Assembly: GCA_023205875.1 (NCBI GenBank)
Contig: CP060757.1
Coordinates: 1,054,001 to 1,118,000 of the forward strand
Direction: 5' to 3'
DNA: 64,000 nt
DNA from: Chloropicon primus
Taxonomy: Eukaryota; Chlorophyta; Chloropicophyceae; Chloropicales; Chloropicaceae
Notes under the pieces: model-generated
Told to the model about the DNA's origin: nothing
Database searches by the model: none
The model's input: only the letters and a program-made list of their open reading frames with translations
Position numbers and translations under genes: made by a program
Shown: piece after piece, positions 37,099 to 47,099 of the stretch
Position numbering within the stretch: position 1 is the first letter of the stretch
How the letters are laid out: the number at the start of each line of letters is the position of its first letter

Positions 37099-37373
37099 TC
37101 TTTCACCTTCCCCCCGACGGACTCCCGAGCGCCAAACTTCGCCAGTGAGGGCAACACTCGAAAACCCTTGGACCGAACTATCGTCCGCCTGCCCTCTCCC
37201 TCTCCCTTCCTCCTCGTCCAACCCAGCAGAGAGCCTACCCCGCTCGAGAGCTGAGATCGTCTCGTCGTCGTCTGCTCTCAATCCAAAACCGGAGGGAGGG
37301 AAGAGGAGTGAGAAGCAGAAGCAAGCGGCGAGGTGGCTTGACTTGGTCGAGGACGAGTGGTGGGCAGGCAGGG

Positions 37374-38846
37374 ATGGGAGAGGAGTCTGCGAGGAGCGCG
37401 AGCTGCTCGACGACGTCGGACGTGGAGGACGAGGAGGACTACAGGCGCGGGGGCTACCACCCGTGCAGGATAGGAGACGCGTTCAAGGACGGAAAATACA
37501 CAGTCGTGCGGAAGCTTGGTTGGGGCCACTTCTCGACGGTGTGGCTCGTAAAGATCAACAACGCATCGGGCGACGGAAACGGAAATGCCGGGGGCGAGAA
37601 GGCCGTGTACGGCGCGCTGAAGATACAAAAGTCCGCGTCCCACTACACCGAGGCGGCGAGGGACGAGATTAAGATCCTCAAGCAGATCAGGGAGGCGGAC
37701 CAGGAGCGAAAAGTCCCGGTCGCCCACCTCCTGGACTGGTTCGAGCATGTGGGCCCGAACGGCACCCATGTGTGCATAGTGATGGAGAGCCTGGGCGACA
37801 ACCTGCTCACCCTCGTGAAGCTCTACGACTACAGGGGAATCCCGATGGAGGTGGTGAAGATGGTGGCCCGGTGCTCTCTGCAGGCGCTGGACTTCCTCCA
37901 CAGCAAGCTCCAGATAATTCACACGGACCTTAAGCCGGAGAACATTCTGCTGATGGGCAAGGTTCCCAAGATGCTGATCAAGGAGAAGAGAAAGCCGAAG
38001 AAGAAGAAGAAGCGTCAGGAGAACGGCAACGGTGAAAAATTGTCGGAGGGCAAGGCGCAGCAGCAAGCGGCTCAGCCCGTGCACCCGGAGGGCAAGATCG
38101 CAAAGCTGCTGGCCTCGGGACAGCCTCTCACGAAGAACCAGAAGAAGAAGCTGAAGAAGAAGCAGAAGAAGGTGGCGGCGATGTCCTCGAATCCCGAAGC
38201 GGAGCGGGCAGAGGAGACCGCTCCGGAAGCCAGCCCGGGCGGCAAAGAGACGGAAGTGGAGGCCAGCCAGACCGCGAGGGAGGAGGAGGTGAAGGAGGAG
38301 GAGGTGAAGATGGCGGCAGAGGAGCTCGCCAACTTGGAGAGCCAGATACCGAAGGATTGCAAAGTAATTGACCTCGGCAACGCTTGCTGGACGTACAAGA
38401 AGTTCACCTCGGACATCCAAACTCGCCAATACCGGTGTCCAGAGGTTATCCTGGGCGCAAGTTACTCAACTCCAGCGGATGTCTGGTCCCTGGCGTGCAT
38501 CATTTTTGAACTGATCACCGGCGACTACTTGTTCGAGCCAAAGACGGGCGGGGACTACTCGAGGGACGAGGACCACCTGGCTCTGTTTCAAGAAGCTCTC
38601 GGGAAGATGCCAAAGAGGATTGCCTTAAAGGGGAAGTACGCAAGAGACTTCTTCAACAGGAACGGCGAGCTCAGGCATATCAAAAAGCTGCAGCACTGGC
38701 CCCTCACGGACGTGTTCATCGACAAGTATGAGATCGAGCCCGAGGAGGCAGAATGCATTGCATCCTTCCTTTACCCCATGCTCGAATACGAGCCAGAGAA
38801 AAGGGCAACAGCCTTCGAGTGCCTCCAGCACCCGTGGCTCGCTTGA
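37374..38846 (+). CDS. SRPK: SRPK-type SR-protein kinase
   Basis: Serine/arginine-rich splicing factor kinase, 490 residues from the ATG at 37374. Kinase subdomains are split by a spacer, as in all SRPKs: N-lobe GWGHFSTVWLV, ALKIQKS and HTDLKPENILL (near residue 182), then about 140 low-complexity residues rich in Lys, Glu and Gln (KPKKKKKRQ, KKKLKKKQKK), then VIDLGNACW (subdomain VII with D-L-G in place of DFG, near residue 332), TRQYRCPEVILG and SLACIIFELITGDYLFEP. It phosphorylates SR proteins and so affects splicing; the spacer typically controls cytosolic/nuclear location. No intron. The stop is 72 bp from the convergent EH-domain gene. Confidence 0.92.
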   Translation: MGEESARSASCSTTSDVEDEEDYRRGGYHPCRIGDAFKDGKYTVVRKLGWGHFSTVWLVKINNASGDGNGNAGGEKAVYGALKIQKSASHYTEAARDEIKILKQIREADQERKVPVAHLLDWFEHVGPNGTHVCIVMESLGDNLLTLVKLYDYRGIPMEVVKMVARCSLQALDFLHSKLQIIHTDLKPENILLMGKVPKMLIKEKRKPKKKKKRQENGNGEKLSEGKAQQQAAQPVHPEGKIAKLLASGQPLTKNQKKKLKKKQKKVAAMSSNPEAERAEETAPEASPGGKETEVEASQTAREEEVKEEEVKMAAEELANLESQIPKDCKVIDLGNACWTYKKFTSDIQTRQYRCPEVILGASYSTPADVWSLACIIFELITGDYLFEPKTGGDYSRDEDHLALFQEALGKMPKRIALKGKYARDFFNRNGELRHIKKLQHWPLTDVFIDKYEIEPEEAECIASFLYPMLEYEPEKRATAFECLQHPWLA

Positions 38847-38917
38847 TTCGGCTGCTGCCGTTGTTGTTTGCTCAAAAGTAAAATGATATATTTATGTGAT
38901 AGCTTGTGTACAAATTC

Positions 38918-41272
38918 TCAAGAATCGAAAGAGAACCAATCCGCTCCACCTGCATTCTCTGGAGCACCCGCAGCGGCCGCGCTCTCGCCCTTGCCATCAG
39001 TTGGCGCCGCTGCGGCGACTGGGGCGGGGGCGGCCAGGTCTTCGCTCCTCGCTGAGTTTGGGCTGCTCGAGGCGAACATGTCTTGCATCCCGAAATCGCT
39101 CCTCTGAGACAGGCTGCCGCTGTCAATACTTCGATTCGTTGGCGCGGCAACCCCAAGATTCGACAGCGGATTTTCCTCCTTCCCGTTCACTTGCTGTCCC
39201 ACAGGCAAAGTTGGTTGCTTCGCCGCACTTTCGCCCAAGCTGACTTGAACAGGAATTTCGCTGTTGAAGCTCGCTGCATTGTCCGCGTTGTTCAAGCTCA
39301 ACTCGCCAAGATTCTCAACGACGGTGTAACCCTCGTTCAGCTCGTCCATGTTCCACTCTTCGGCGTTCGACGCGAGACCTTCCGACCACTCGAGCTTGAG
39401 CTGGCCAAAGGTAGGGATCTCGACCCCGCACTTCAGGGCAGCCTGAGAGAGGACGTGGAAGATTTGGCCAGAATTTCCTAAAACGGCTGACAGGGCCTGC
39501 TTCTCGATTTTGGACCTGGTCAACACCTCTTGCGCCTGGTTCCGAAGCTGCACGAGCTCCCCCTGCTGCCTCTCCGCCTCCATCCTCGCCCCCTCGACCT
39601 CCATCTTGTACGTCTCAATTTCCCTCTGCAGATTCTGCCTCTCTATCTGCGCCTCCGTGACGACGCTTTGTTCCTTTTGCTTCCTTTGCAAGTCCGCCTG
39701 CCTCATCTGCATCAGTTGATCCTTGAGAACGGCGATCTCTGACTGGACTTGCTGCAGCGGAGCCGCGAATTCGTTTTCATCAAGCGATTGGTTGGTGAGC
39801 CCCTCGATTTCCGCGACAAGCTTGGACTTCTCCTCGTTCAAGCTCATCAGGTTATCGTACTGGTCCTTGTACCTCTTCTGCGTGTCTCCGTACTGTGAAA
39901 ACAAGTTTTCGTACATCTTCTTGGATTTTTCGAGTTCTTGCTCCTCGAGCCTGCTCTGGGCGCTCAGCTGGATGAGCTCCGCGTCAGCTCTGCTCTTGAA
40001 GATGACAAGCTCCTGCATCGCATCCCTGAACATATCTTTGTTCTTCTGGTTTTGCATCATCTCAAACAAAGCCTTCTGCTTTTCCTCGTCAGCCTTTCTG
40101 GCCTTTGCGTGAGCCTCCTCCATCTTCAGCTGCTCGCTCTTCCCGATGTTGTCGAAGTTCCCTGGCATGGGCGGGGTTGCTGACTTGTACTGGAACTCGC
40201 CGGCAACGGGGGAGACCATCGCAGGACTTGGCAGGGCTCCGGGCATCTGAAACTGTGGTTGTTGTTGTTGCTGCTGCTGCTGAAACATCTGCTGCCCTCC
40301 CTGTTGCATATCACCAGCCCCTGCTGCTGTTGCACCCACTGCCGCTGCGTTTGCTGCCACCCCTGCGAACTGGTTCTTCGGCTGCCCTGGGGCGGGAGGA
40401 CTTGGAGCAGAAAAGCTCGCCGGCAGTTTTGCGGGAAGCTTCTCGCCTTTGCATGCCAAGATGATCAATTGCTGGGACATGAGGAACTGCTGCTCGTTCA
40501 GCTTTCCCTCGTTTCCCGCAACGAGGTCCCACACGTGCCTCAGGACGGACTTGTCCAGACCACTTTTCATGAAGACAGGAAAGCAGTCGGACCCCGCGAC
40601 GAAGCCATCCTTGTCCGTATCGAGCTGCGCGAAGACCTGCCTGAATTTCGCGACCTCCTGTGCATCCAGGGAGCTCTCACCCGGACTGTTCCCAGCTCCC
40701 GTTGGGGCTTGCTGCTGCTGCTGCGCCTGTCCTCCTGCCGCTTGAGGCGGGCCACCCAAACCTTGCAAGATGGGAACTCCAGCAAAGCTCGGATTCGACA
40801 GGGTCATTCTGGCTTGCTGGACGTTTATCGCGTAGCCGGGCGCCTGAAAGCCAGGCGTGGACTGCACGAAAGCTATCAGGCGCAGGGCGACCACGAACTC
40901 CTCGTACGAGAGGCAGCCCCTCCGGCTCGTGTCCGCAAACTCCCTGCGCGTGTCGCGAGAACGAGGCACAAACAAAAGCGAGGACAGGTCAGATGCCAGG
41001 CAATCCGAGCCGCGCGAGGGGACATCGCTGCCGTCCCCGGCAGGGACCCGCGCCAGCTTCCCCGGAAACGAGCCAACCCTCGCCCACCCCCCCGCCCTCT
41101 CTCGTTGGGTTGGAGAGACAACAACAACCAACGAGCCCTGAACTTACCATACTTGCGCAAGGAGGCGCTTGGGCAAACCCGATCGGCTGAAGAACTGCAC
41201 GGCATCCTGCCCCGTCACCATCCCGGTGCTTTGCCTATCCGCGAGGCGGAACCACTCCTGGAAACTCGACAT
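38918..41272 (-). CDS. EH-domain coiled-coil endocytic protein (EPS15/Pan1-like), two exons
   Basis: Endocytic scaffold of the EPS15/Pan1/AtEH family, 716 residues. Exon 1 (41272-41148) begins MSSFQEWFRLADRQSTG; a 204-nt intron (GTAAGT...GCGCAG) splits the Trp codon of AQVWEFAD; exon 2 is 40943-38918. EH domain 1 spans about residues 1-75 and EH domain 2 about 134-215 with a calcium-loop pattern DTDKDGFVAGSD. Gln-rich linkers follow, then a long coiled coil (about residues 330-545), a Ser/Asn-rich tail and a final DWFSFDS resembling an acidic-Trp clathrin or AP2 contact. In plants the relatives belong to the TPLATE complex. An ORF covering the exon 2 frame into the intron is an artefact. Confidence 0.88.
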
Positions 41273-41452
41273 CCTTCACCCCCTCGCCCTCGCACCTTCC
41301 GACGCGACGCGACGCCTCACGAATTTAGGTTTTCTTTCGATAACGCTTGGGGCAGAGGGTGGGTGTCGGGGTGGGGGCGACCCAAGCAAGCGAGCAATGC
41401 AATGAGTGAATTGTTATTCTCAAGAAATAATTATTCGTTTATGGTACAATTG

Positions 41453-42751
41453 TCACAGCTCCTTCGCTTCGACGTTCGCTCCCTTGACGTAAACGGCGTA
41501 GAGGTTTGTTATCCTCTTGTATACTTTGGTCGCGAAGGCCTTCACTTTTGCTCTCGCGTTCCTCGCCCAAGCCATCTCCCCAGTAAAGGTCCAAGGAACC
41601 TCTTCGGACAGGCCGAGCTCGAGCATTCGCCTCGCCTCCTCCTCCTTGATCGAGACCTTGTTCTTCGTCTCGGGATTGAACTGCTTCATTCTCCCAGTGC
41701 CGTCCTCGAGGGACTGGTACAGTATGTACCTCAGCGCCGGGGATGCCTCGCTGGTCATGTCGACGCCAAACTCGTAGTAAAGCCAGCTGTGGTACTCCTC
41801 CCCGTTGATCACCGCGAAGCTGACCCTGTCCCTGTACTGCGGGATCAAGTCCGCGACGGCTTTGGAAAAGCTCTTCACCACCTTGTCTTGCCTGCTCTTG
41901 TCCGTGACCACCATCAGCACCGGCAGATTCCTCGCCCTGAGCGCGCCGAAGGCCGGGGGGGTGATCACGTGGAAGGGCGGGGTGAAGTGGGAGTCCACAA
42001 ATTCTCTGACCGAGGCGTCGGGGTCGTAGTCCTCGTCGTCCGCTCGGCTGTTCTCCGCCACCTCCAGAACCTCCGTCTCCCTGTAGTGCTCTCCATCGAA
42101 TTTGGCGACGATGGCCGGAAGCTCCTTCACGCCCAAGCGGTCCAGCAGCGCGCGGCTCGGGTGCGTCAGCCGGCCGAACCACGTCGTGTCCTTCCTGTCC
42201 CTCGCCACCCTCAGGAGGCTCTTGTACTCCTCCGACATGCCTCCGAGGTACACGAACGAAGTGTGGACGTTGATCTTCTTCTCCTCCGCCGGCGGGAATT
42301 TCGTCAAGGCGAACTCGTTCGGCAGCTCCAGGACGGTGTCCTGCCCCAGCTTCTTCAGGAAACCCAAAATTGCGCCCTCCTCCCTCGGCCCCTGGTACTT
42401 GAAGTGGGATCCCTCGGCGAACGCGATGACCCGGGGAAAGCTCTTCACGTCGTACTTGTCCCGGGATATCTTCTTGTTGTAAAAGTTGTCCGCATCGAAC
42501 TTGACGACCTTGAAGGTGTCCGTCCTGGCGGCAACCTTCTCCAGCTTGGGCTCGAGCTTCTTGCAGTGCCCGCACCAGGGCGCATAGAACGACACCAGCA
42601 CGTAGGGGTTCTGGTGCAGGTACTCCGTGAAGTTCTCGTGGTTCAGTTCCATGAGGGGCGCGCCCTCGACCAGCCCAGAGCCCGACGCCAGAGCAGCGAG
42701 CGAGACCGCCGCAACCAGCGCCGCCAAACGCGCGAGACGCCCAACACTCAT
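41453..42751 (-). CDS. Protein disulfide isomerase with one active thioredoxin domain
   Basis: ER-type PDI, 432 residues from the ATG at 42751. Signal peptide (LARLAALVAAVSLAAL), then an a-type thioredoxin domain with VSFYAPWCGHCKKLEPKLEK and cis-Pro motif KSFPRVIAF, then two thioredoxin-fold-like regions without CxxC (VLMVVTDKSRQDKVV; SFAVINGEEYHSWLYYEFGV). The C-terminus reads NVEAKEL: it keeps the last EL but is not a standard KDEL or HDEL signal, so ER retention is uncertain. The second active domain found in classical PDIs is absent. The 471-bp divergent spacer to the triple-repeat gene holds a perfect inverted repeat. Confidence 0.88.
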   Translation of the reverse strand: MSVGRLARLAALVAAVSLAALASGSGLVEGAPLMELNHENFTEYLHQNPYVLVSFYAPWCGHCKKLEPKLEKVAARTDTFKVVKFDADNFYNKKISRDKYDVKSFPRVIAFAEGSHFKYQGPREEGAILGFLKKLGQDTVLELPNEFALTKFPPAEEKKINVHTSFVYLGGMSEEYKSLLRVARDRKDTTWFGRLTHPSRALLDRLGVKELPAIVAKFDGEHYRETEVLEVAENSRADDEDYDPDASVREFVDSHFTPPFHVITPPAFGALRARNLPVLMVVTDKSRQDKVVKSFSKAVADLIPQYRDRVSFAVINGEEYHSWLYYEFGVDMTSEASPALRYILYQSLEDGTGRMKQFNPETKNKVSIKEEEARRMLELGLSEEVPWTFTGEMAWARNARAKVKAFATKVYKRITNLYAVYVKGANVEAKEL

Positions 42752-43222
42752 AACGCTCCCTGTCTCACACACGCCGTCCAACCCAAAGCCCTGCAACTTC
42801 CCCTCCCCTCTCGACCCCCAGATCACTTTCGTTCCTTTCCTCGCCTACGTCGCCACGTCGTGTTTCCTCCGAGCGAACGGTGCGACCGAGCGCGGACTCC
42901 GTGGTGCGAAAGACAACCGAGACGATCCTCCCCGTCGCCCTCTCTCCCAACCTTAACCTCGGACGTCCCTCCAAAGTCCTCTCCCCCTCCGAATGGCGAT
43001 CTGTCGTCCGAGTCCCTCCCCCCCAAAAACTTTCTTTTGGGGGGCGGGAATTTATCGTATTTTTCTAAGTTCTTCTTTTTTTTTGTGGTGTGTGAGGGGA
43101 CGGAGACCAAGGGAGCGACTTGCGCCTGCGCTGGAGTGGCGCGAGAAGGGAAACGAGGAGAAGGAACGCAGCGAGGACAATCCGTCGGTGTGTGGGGGGA
43201 GGAGCACGACATCGCAGCCGGG
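42752..43222. promoter_or_regulatory. Divergent promoter with a perfect 10-bp inverted repeat
   Basis: Shared by the PDI and triple-repeat surface-protein genes. It contains the inverted repeat at 43019-43044 (arms CCCCCCAAAA and TTTTGGGGGG, loop of six bases) and a nearby GGGCGGG. The plus-strand leader has T-runs just after the repeat. Confidence 0.6.
43019..43044. repeat. Perfect inverted repeat CCCCCCAAAA / TTTTGGGGGG
   Basis: Left arm 43019-43028, right arm 43035-43044, loop ACTTTC. It lies 178 bp before the ATG of the surface protein and 267 bp before the PDI start. Confidence 0.9.
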
Positions 43223-45668
43223 ATGAGGAGATCTGGTGCTTATGCGTTGGGCCTCCTCGCGGTCTTGGCGTGCCTCTTGGCTTTGGCCGAGGCCCAAGGT
43301 GACTTTCCGACGATGTACACAGACTGGGAGGCCAAGATCGAGGCGGCGAGGATGGGCAGGAACATGAGCTTCTCTCGTTGGGAGATCTACAGTCCGACGC
43401 ACGACAGGGTAAGATGCGGCTGGCGACGTCCCGCCGTGGCGGTCGCAACGAAGGGGACTCGGCGCCCCGAGGTTTTCTTCTCCCCCACCCCCGCCCTCTC
43501 CGCGAGCTCTTTCCGACGACTGACGCTCGAGTTGGTTTCCTTCCCCTCGCCAGCTTCGAATCCACTACGGACCCACTTGGGACAGGCAGGTCAGCATCGA
43601 GTACCTCGACCAGGACTTCAAGTACAGGGTCGCGAAGAACTCCACGTATCCTACTGGTTACTGCTGGACCGAGCCTCTGAATAAGTGGGAGAAGACCTTT
43701 TACGTTCGCTCGGACCACGCGGCGAGCACGACCGAGCTGCTCAGGTACACCCCAGAGACGGAGACGAAGCTCGATTTGGCGGACAAGAACGTGCGTGGGA
43801 TTCGCTGCGACGCCTGGCAGCACAAGGTGAACGCCCTCAACTCGACGACGAACGAGAACAGAACGATCACGATCACTCACCACTTTGCCGCGAGCGACTG
43901 GAACGTCATCGAGGAGTTCAACATGGGAGGAAAGTCGGAGACGTCGCCCAGGCCACTGCTGAGACTTGTGGTGACCCGGGACGACGAGCCGGAGGAGGTC
44001 GACTCTTGGGATTTCGTGGGAATGAAGCCTTACACCTACCATCACGGCGACTTCAACCCGTGCAACATGTTTGGTGACGTCAAGGGTTGCGGGTGCGACA
44101 TGCCCTTCAGGAACTTGACAGACCCGAGGGAGGATGCGAAGGCGCCGGCCCTCCCGTCCATGTACCAGGACTGGACCGCAGAGATCGAGGAGACGAACGC
44201 GCAGAGGGGGACCAGCTACTCCAGGTACGAGATTTTCAGCCAGAGTCAGAAGAAGATGAAGATGATGTGGGGCGGAGGCAGCGACACCCACGTTGTCATC
44301 GAAGACTTCGACGCCAAGATCAAGTATAGGGTCACCAAGAACGAGACGTACCCGAAAGGGATGTGCTGGAAGGTGACTGATCAGGACAGGGCAGATACGT
44401 ACTACTACATGCAGGGCGGCGAACTGAGGTCCACGGAGTGGCTCATGGGATACAATGTCTCGGAGGAGACTTACGTTACCGGGGAGCACCGTGTCCGCGG
44501 CATGCCCGTCGATGTTTGGCACCGCAAGACCTCGTTCGGAGTCAGGGGGTACCACGTCTACCACGCCTTCGCGAAGAGCAGCTGGGACGTCAGCAGCTTC
44601 TACAACAGGAGCAGCGTCGGCGGTGTCAAGCTCCAGCACGAGAGGCCGCTGGCAAGGATCGCGCTGGTGCGGCAGAACGACTCGAGCCACGAGCTGAGCT
44701 ACGATTACATCGGGATGCAGCCCTACAAGTACGACGCGGCGGATTTTGAGCCGTGCCAAGTCTTCCCAGGCGTCCTTGGGTGCGATTGCGACGAGGCCAA
44801 CTCGTCTCACTCCGAGCACACGGGCGAGACACCGACGTTTCCAGGAGTTTTCAAGCAGTGGTCTGCCGTGGTGAACACGATTCACGCGGGCGCTGGTTTC
44901 AGCACGAGCCACAAGGAGATCTACACGCAGGCCCGCCCGGATCACCCCGGCCAAATCCGCATCGATTCAGGGTACTACGGCGAAAGGGCGACCTTGATCA
45001 AAGACTTGTCGACTGGAAACAACTACCACGTGATCAGAAACCGGACCTTCCCGGACGGATTCTGCACGGTAGAAAAGCAAAGCGTCTTCAAGACGGATAC
45101 GTACGGAGTGAGCTCGAAAGAATTGATGGAATTTCCTCAAATGGTCAACAAGGGATACAAGGTTTTCGTCCCTGGCGATTTCGAGGTGCGGGGCATTCCT
45201 GTTCACCTTTTCGAATCTGAGATTGGCCTAAGGGGCAAGGAGTACCATGTCCACCACTACTTCACCGCCGAGGGCTGGACAAACAAGTACGTGAGGGAGG
45301 ACCTCGACAAGTACGTCGATGTCAACTTGGCCTCGTTCACGCACGTCACGGACCTCCTGGTGAGAATCACTTTGAGGGAAAAGGAGACGGGTCATACTAC
45401 GCACTACGACTTCATCGATTACCAGCCGTACAAGTTCGTGGAGGACGACTTCGATCCGTGCACGATCACAGGGAACGTGGAGGGCTGTGGCTGCGATGGC
45501 TTGATGCAGGACCTGTGCAAGCTGTCCGAGGCGGAAGCAGGGGGTCTGGCTGCCGGCCTCTTCTTCTTGGGCTGGATCTTGGCCACCCTCGTGGCCTGGG
45601 TCTACTGCAAGTTCAGGAACAGCAGGAGAACGGGAAGCTACTCAAAGTACAATGACGATGGAATCTAA
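43223..45668 (+). CDS. Triple-repeat type I membrane surface protein, two exons
   Basis: 766 residues. Exon 1 (43223-43408) gives the signal peptide (LGLLAVLACLLALAEAQ) and the start of domain 1; a 145-nt intron (GTAAGA...CGCCAG) is followed by exon 2 (43554-45668). Three tandem domains of about 230 residues begin near residues 28, 262 and 489 with a shared opening (FPTMYTDWEAKIE, LPSMYQDWTAEIE, FPGVFKQWSAVVN). Each has a Y-P-x-G-x-C motif (TYPTGYCW, TYPKGMCW, TFPDGFC) and closes with PYKY or PYTY, a DF-x-PC stretch and a CxC ending (GCGCD, GCDCD, GCGCD). One membrane helix (AAGLFFLGWILATLVAWVYC) and a short basic tail follow. Somewhat like LolA-fold domains of some animal proteins, but that is only a suggestion. 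Confidence 0.85.
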
Positions 45669-45744
45669 CTTCCCGGCTGAATAGTAGTTTTTTTACACTT
45701 GTGTCGTAACATTATTCGTACAAACGTTTGATTGCGTCGGTCGC

Positions 45745-46752
45745 CTACGCCAGAGCTTCCAGTATGTGGTCCTTGACAGCAAACCGAACCACTTCTCCAG
45801 GTCTCTTCGGAGTGTCCCACACCGCACAAAACGCGTTTTCCTTCGCGTCTGGCCTCTGCAAAACCACCCGGTAGTGAACAATGTCCTGCCACGCCTTGGG
45901 TAGGGTTGCTCCCAAGTTCAGTTTCTCCGGCAGGCCGCCCTTCTGGGGGGGGAGATGAAGGTTTCTCGTCACGATCACGGCCGAGCCCAGGCTTTCCGCG
46001 ACCTTCTTCAGGTTGAGGGCGATCGCCTCATAGACGCTCTGCAAGTTGTACGAGACGGTCCTCAGCACCTTGTCCTCCTTGCGGGAGGAGGAGAGCCCGC
46101 CAAAGGAGGTCTGGGTCGCGCTCTGCGAGGCGTCGAAGCTCTTGTCGATCCAGTAGAAGGCGCTGATATCGTCGATCAGCAAGAGCCTGCACGGGGTGTT
46201 CCCGTCGCCCCCCTCGCTGCCCTGGCCCCTCTCCCCCTCCTCCCTCGCGCTCAAAACTTTGAGCGCGCAGACCAAGTCCAGGTTGTTGTAGCACCGAACG
46301 AGCTCGAACCGCCTCAGGCTCTCCTCCAGCAGCCGGCTCCCCGCGCTCTTCTGAGTCTGCCTGATCCTCGTGTCCAGAATTTGCACCAGCCTCAGAGGGT
46401 CGACCCCGCCCTTCATCTCGAGGAAGACGACGTTGCTCGAGCAGCCCCCGCAGGCTTTCGGGAGAACGCACGTAGCAGCCGCCTGGAGGAGGCACTCCGT
46501 CTTGCACGTGTCATTGGTTCCGCAGATCTCCAGCACCTGGCCCGCTCTCACCCGCAGGCGGCCAAGCCTCCTCCCCCCCGCTGCCCTCTCCCTGGCTCCC
46601 GCGTCGAGGAAGGGGAGCGAAGTTCGCACCTCCACCTGGGTTCCAGCCAGCCGGGCAAGGAGATCCTCGCACGTCTCGTCCGCGGCCACGAACTCCGCGA
46701 GCTTCTTCCTCACCTCCTCCTCCTCCGCACTCTCCATCACCGTCATCATCAT
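45745..46752 (-). CDS. XRCC2: XRCC2-like RAD51 paralogue with degenerate Walker A
   Basis: RAD51-paralogue-like protein of homologous recombination, nearest to XRCC2; about 335 residues from the MMM cluster at 46752 (a later in-frame ATG is at 46737). The ATPase-type Walker A region reads CGTNDTCKTE (residues 77-86), where the second glycine of GxxxxGKT is a cysteine; Walker B is LLLIDDIS. Other XRCC2-like features are DTRIRQTQKSAG, FELVRCYNNLDLVCALKVL and the C-terminal AVWDTPKRPGEVVRFAVKDH. Weak ATP binding is tolerated in XRCC2 of other organisms. The open frame to 46824 begins with GTG. It converges with the surface-protein gene, with 76 bp between stops. Confidence 0.78.
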   Translation of the reverse strand: MMMTVMESAEEEEVRKKLAEFVAADETCEDLLARLAGTQVEVRTSLPFLDAGARERAAGGRRLGRLRVRAGQVLEICGTNDTCKTECLLQAAATCVLPKACGGCSSNVVFLEMKGGVDPLRLVQILDTRIRQTQKSAGSRLLEESLRRFELVRCYNNLDLVCALKVLSAREEGERGQGSEGGDGNTPCRLLLIDDISAFYWIDKSFDASQSATQTSFGGLSSSRKEDKVLRTVSYNLQSVYEAIALNLKKVAESLGSAVIVTRNLHLPPQKGGLPEKLNLGATLPKAWQDIVHYRVVLQRPDAKENAFCAVWDTPKRPGEVVRFAVKDHILEALA

Positions 46753-47099
46753 ATCATCGTCGTCCCCACCCCTCCATCTCTCTGTCCCTCCCACCCCGAG
46801 CTCGGGAGATCGAGGACACGACACGCACCGATCGAACGATCGCGACGATCCAGCCCCTCGTCTGCCTGGCCAGACTGGCCACCTCTCTAAACCTCTCCCT
46901 CGTTCCTCGTTCCTCCGTTCTCTTGATCGCGCTCCTCTCCTTGATCTCTCTCCTCTTCCTCTTCCTCCTCACGATTCGGGAGCGGAGTGTAATATTGGTT
47001 TACACTGCTGTGGTGTGTTGTGGTGGTGACCAAGAATATTTTTGAATAATAGAGAGGGGAGGCGCGCGGAAAGGGAGGCGCGACAGAAGGGGCCAGAGG
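46753..47099. promoter_or_regulatory. Divergent promoter region, 347 bp
   Basis: Between the XRCC2-like and XK-related genes. Rich in pyrimidine runs (CCTCTTCCTCTTCCTCCTC near 46950-46970) and TCGATCGA words near 46835. No gene seen. Confidence 0.5.

Noticed and set aside
40259-43684. Open frame of 1,141 codons across the EH-domain and PDI genes
   Set aside because: Mostly antisense to these genes; only its last part coincides with exon 1 of the surface protein, annotated separately.
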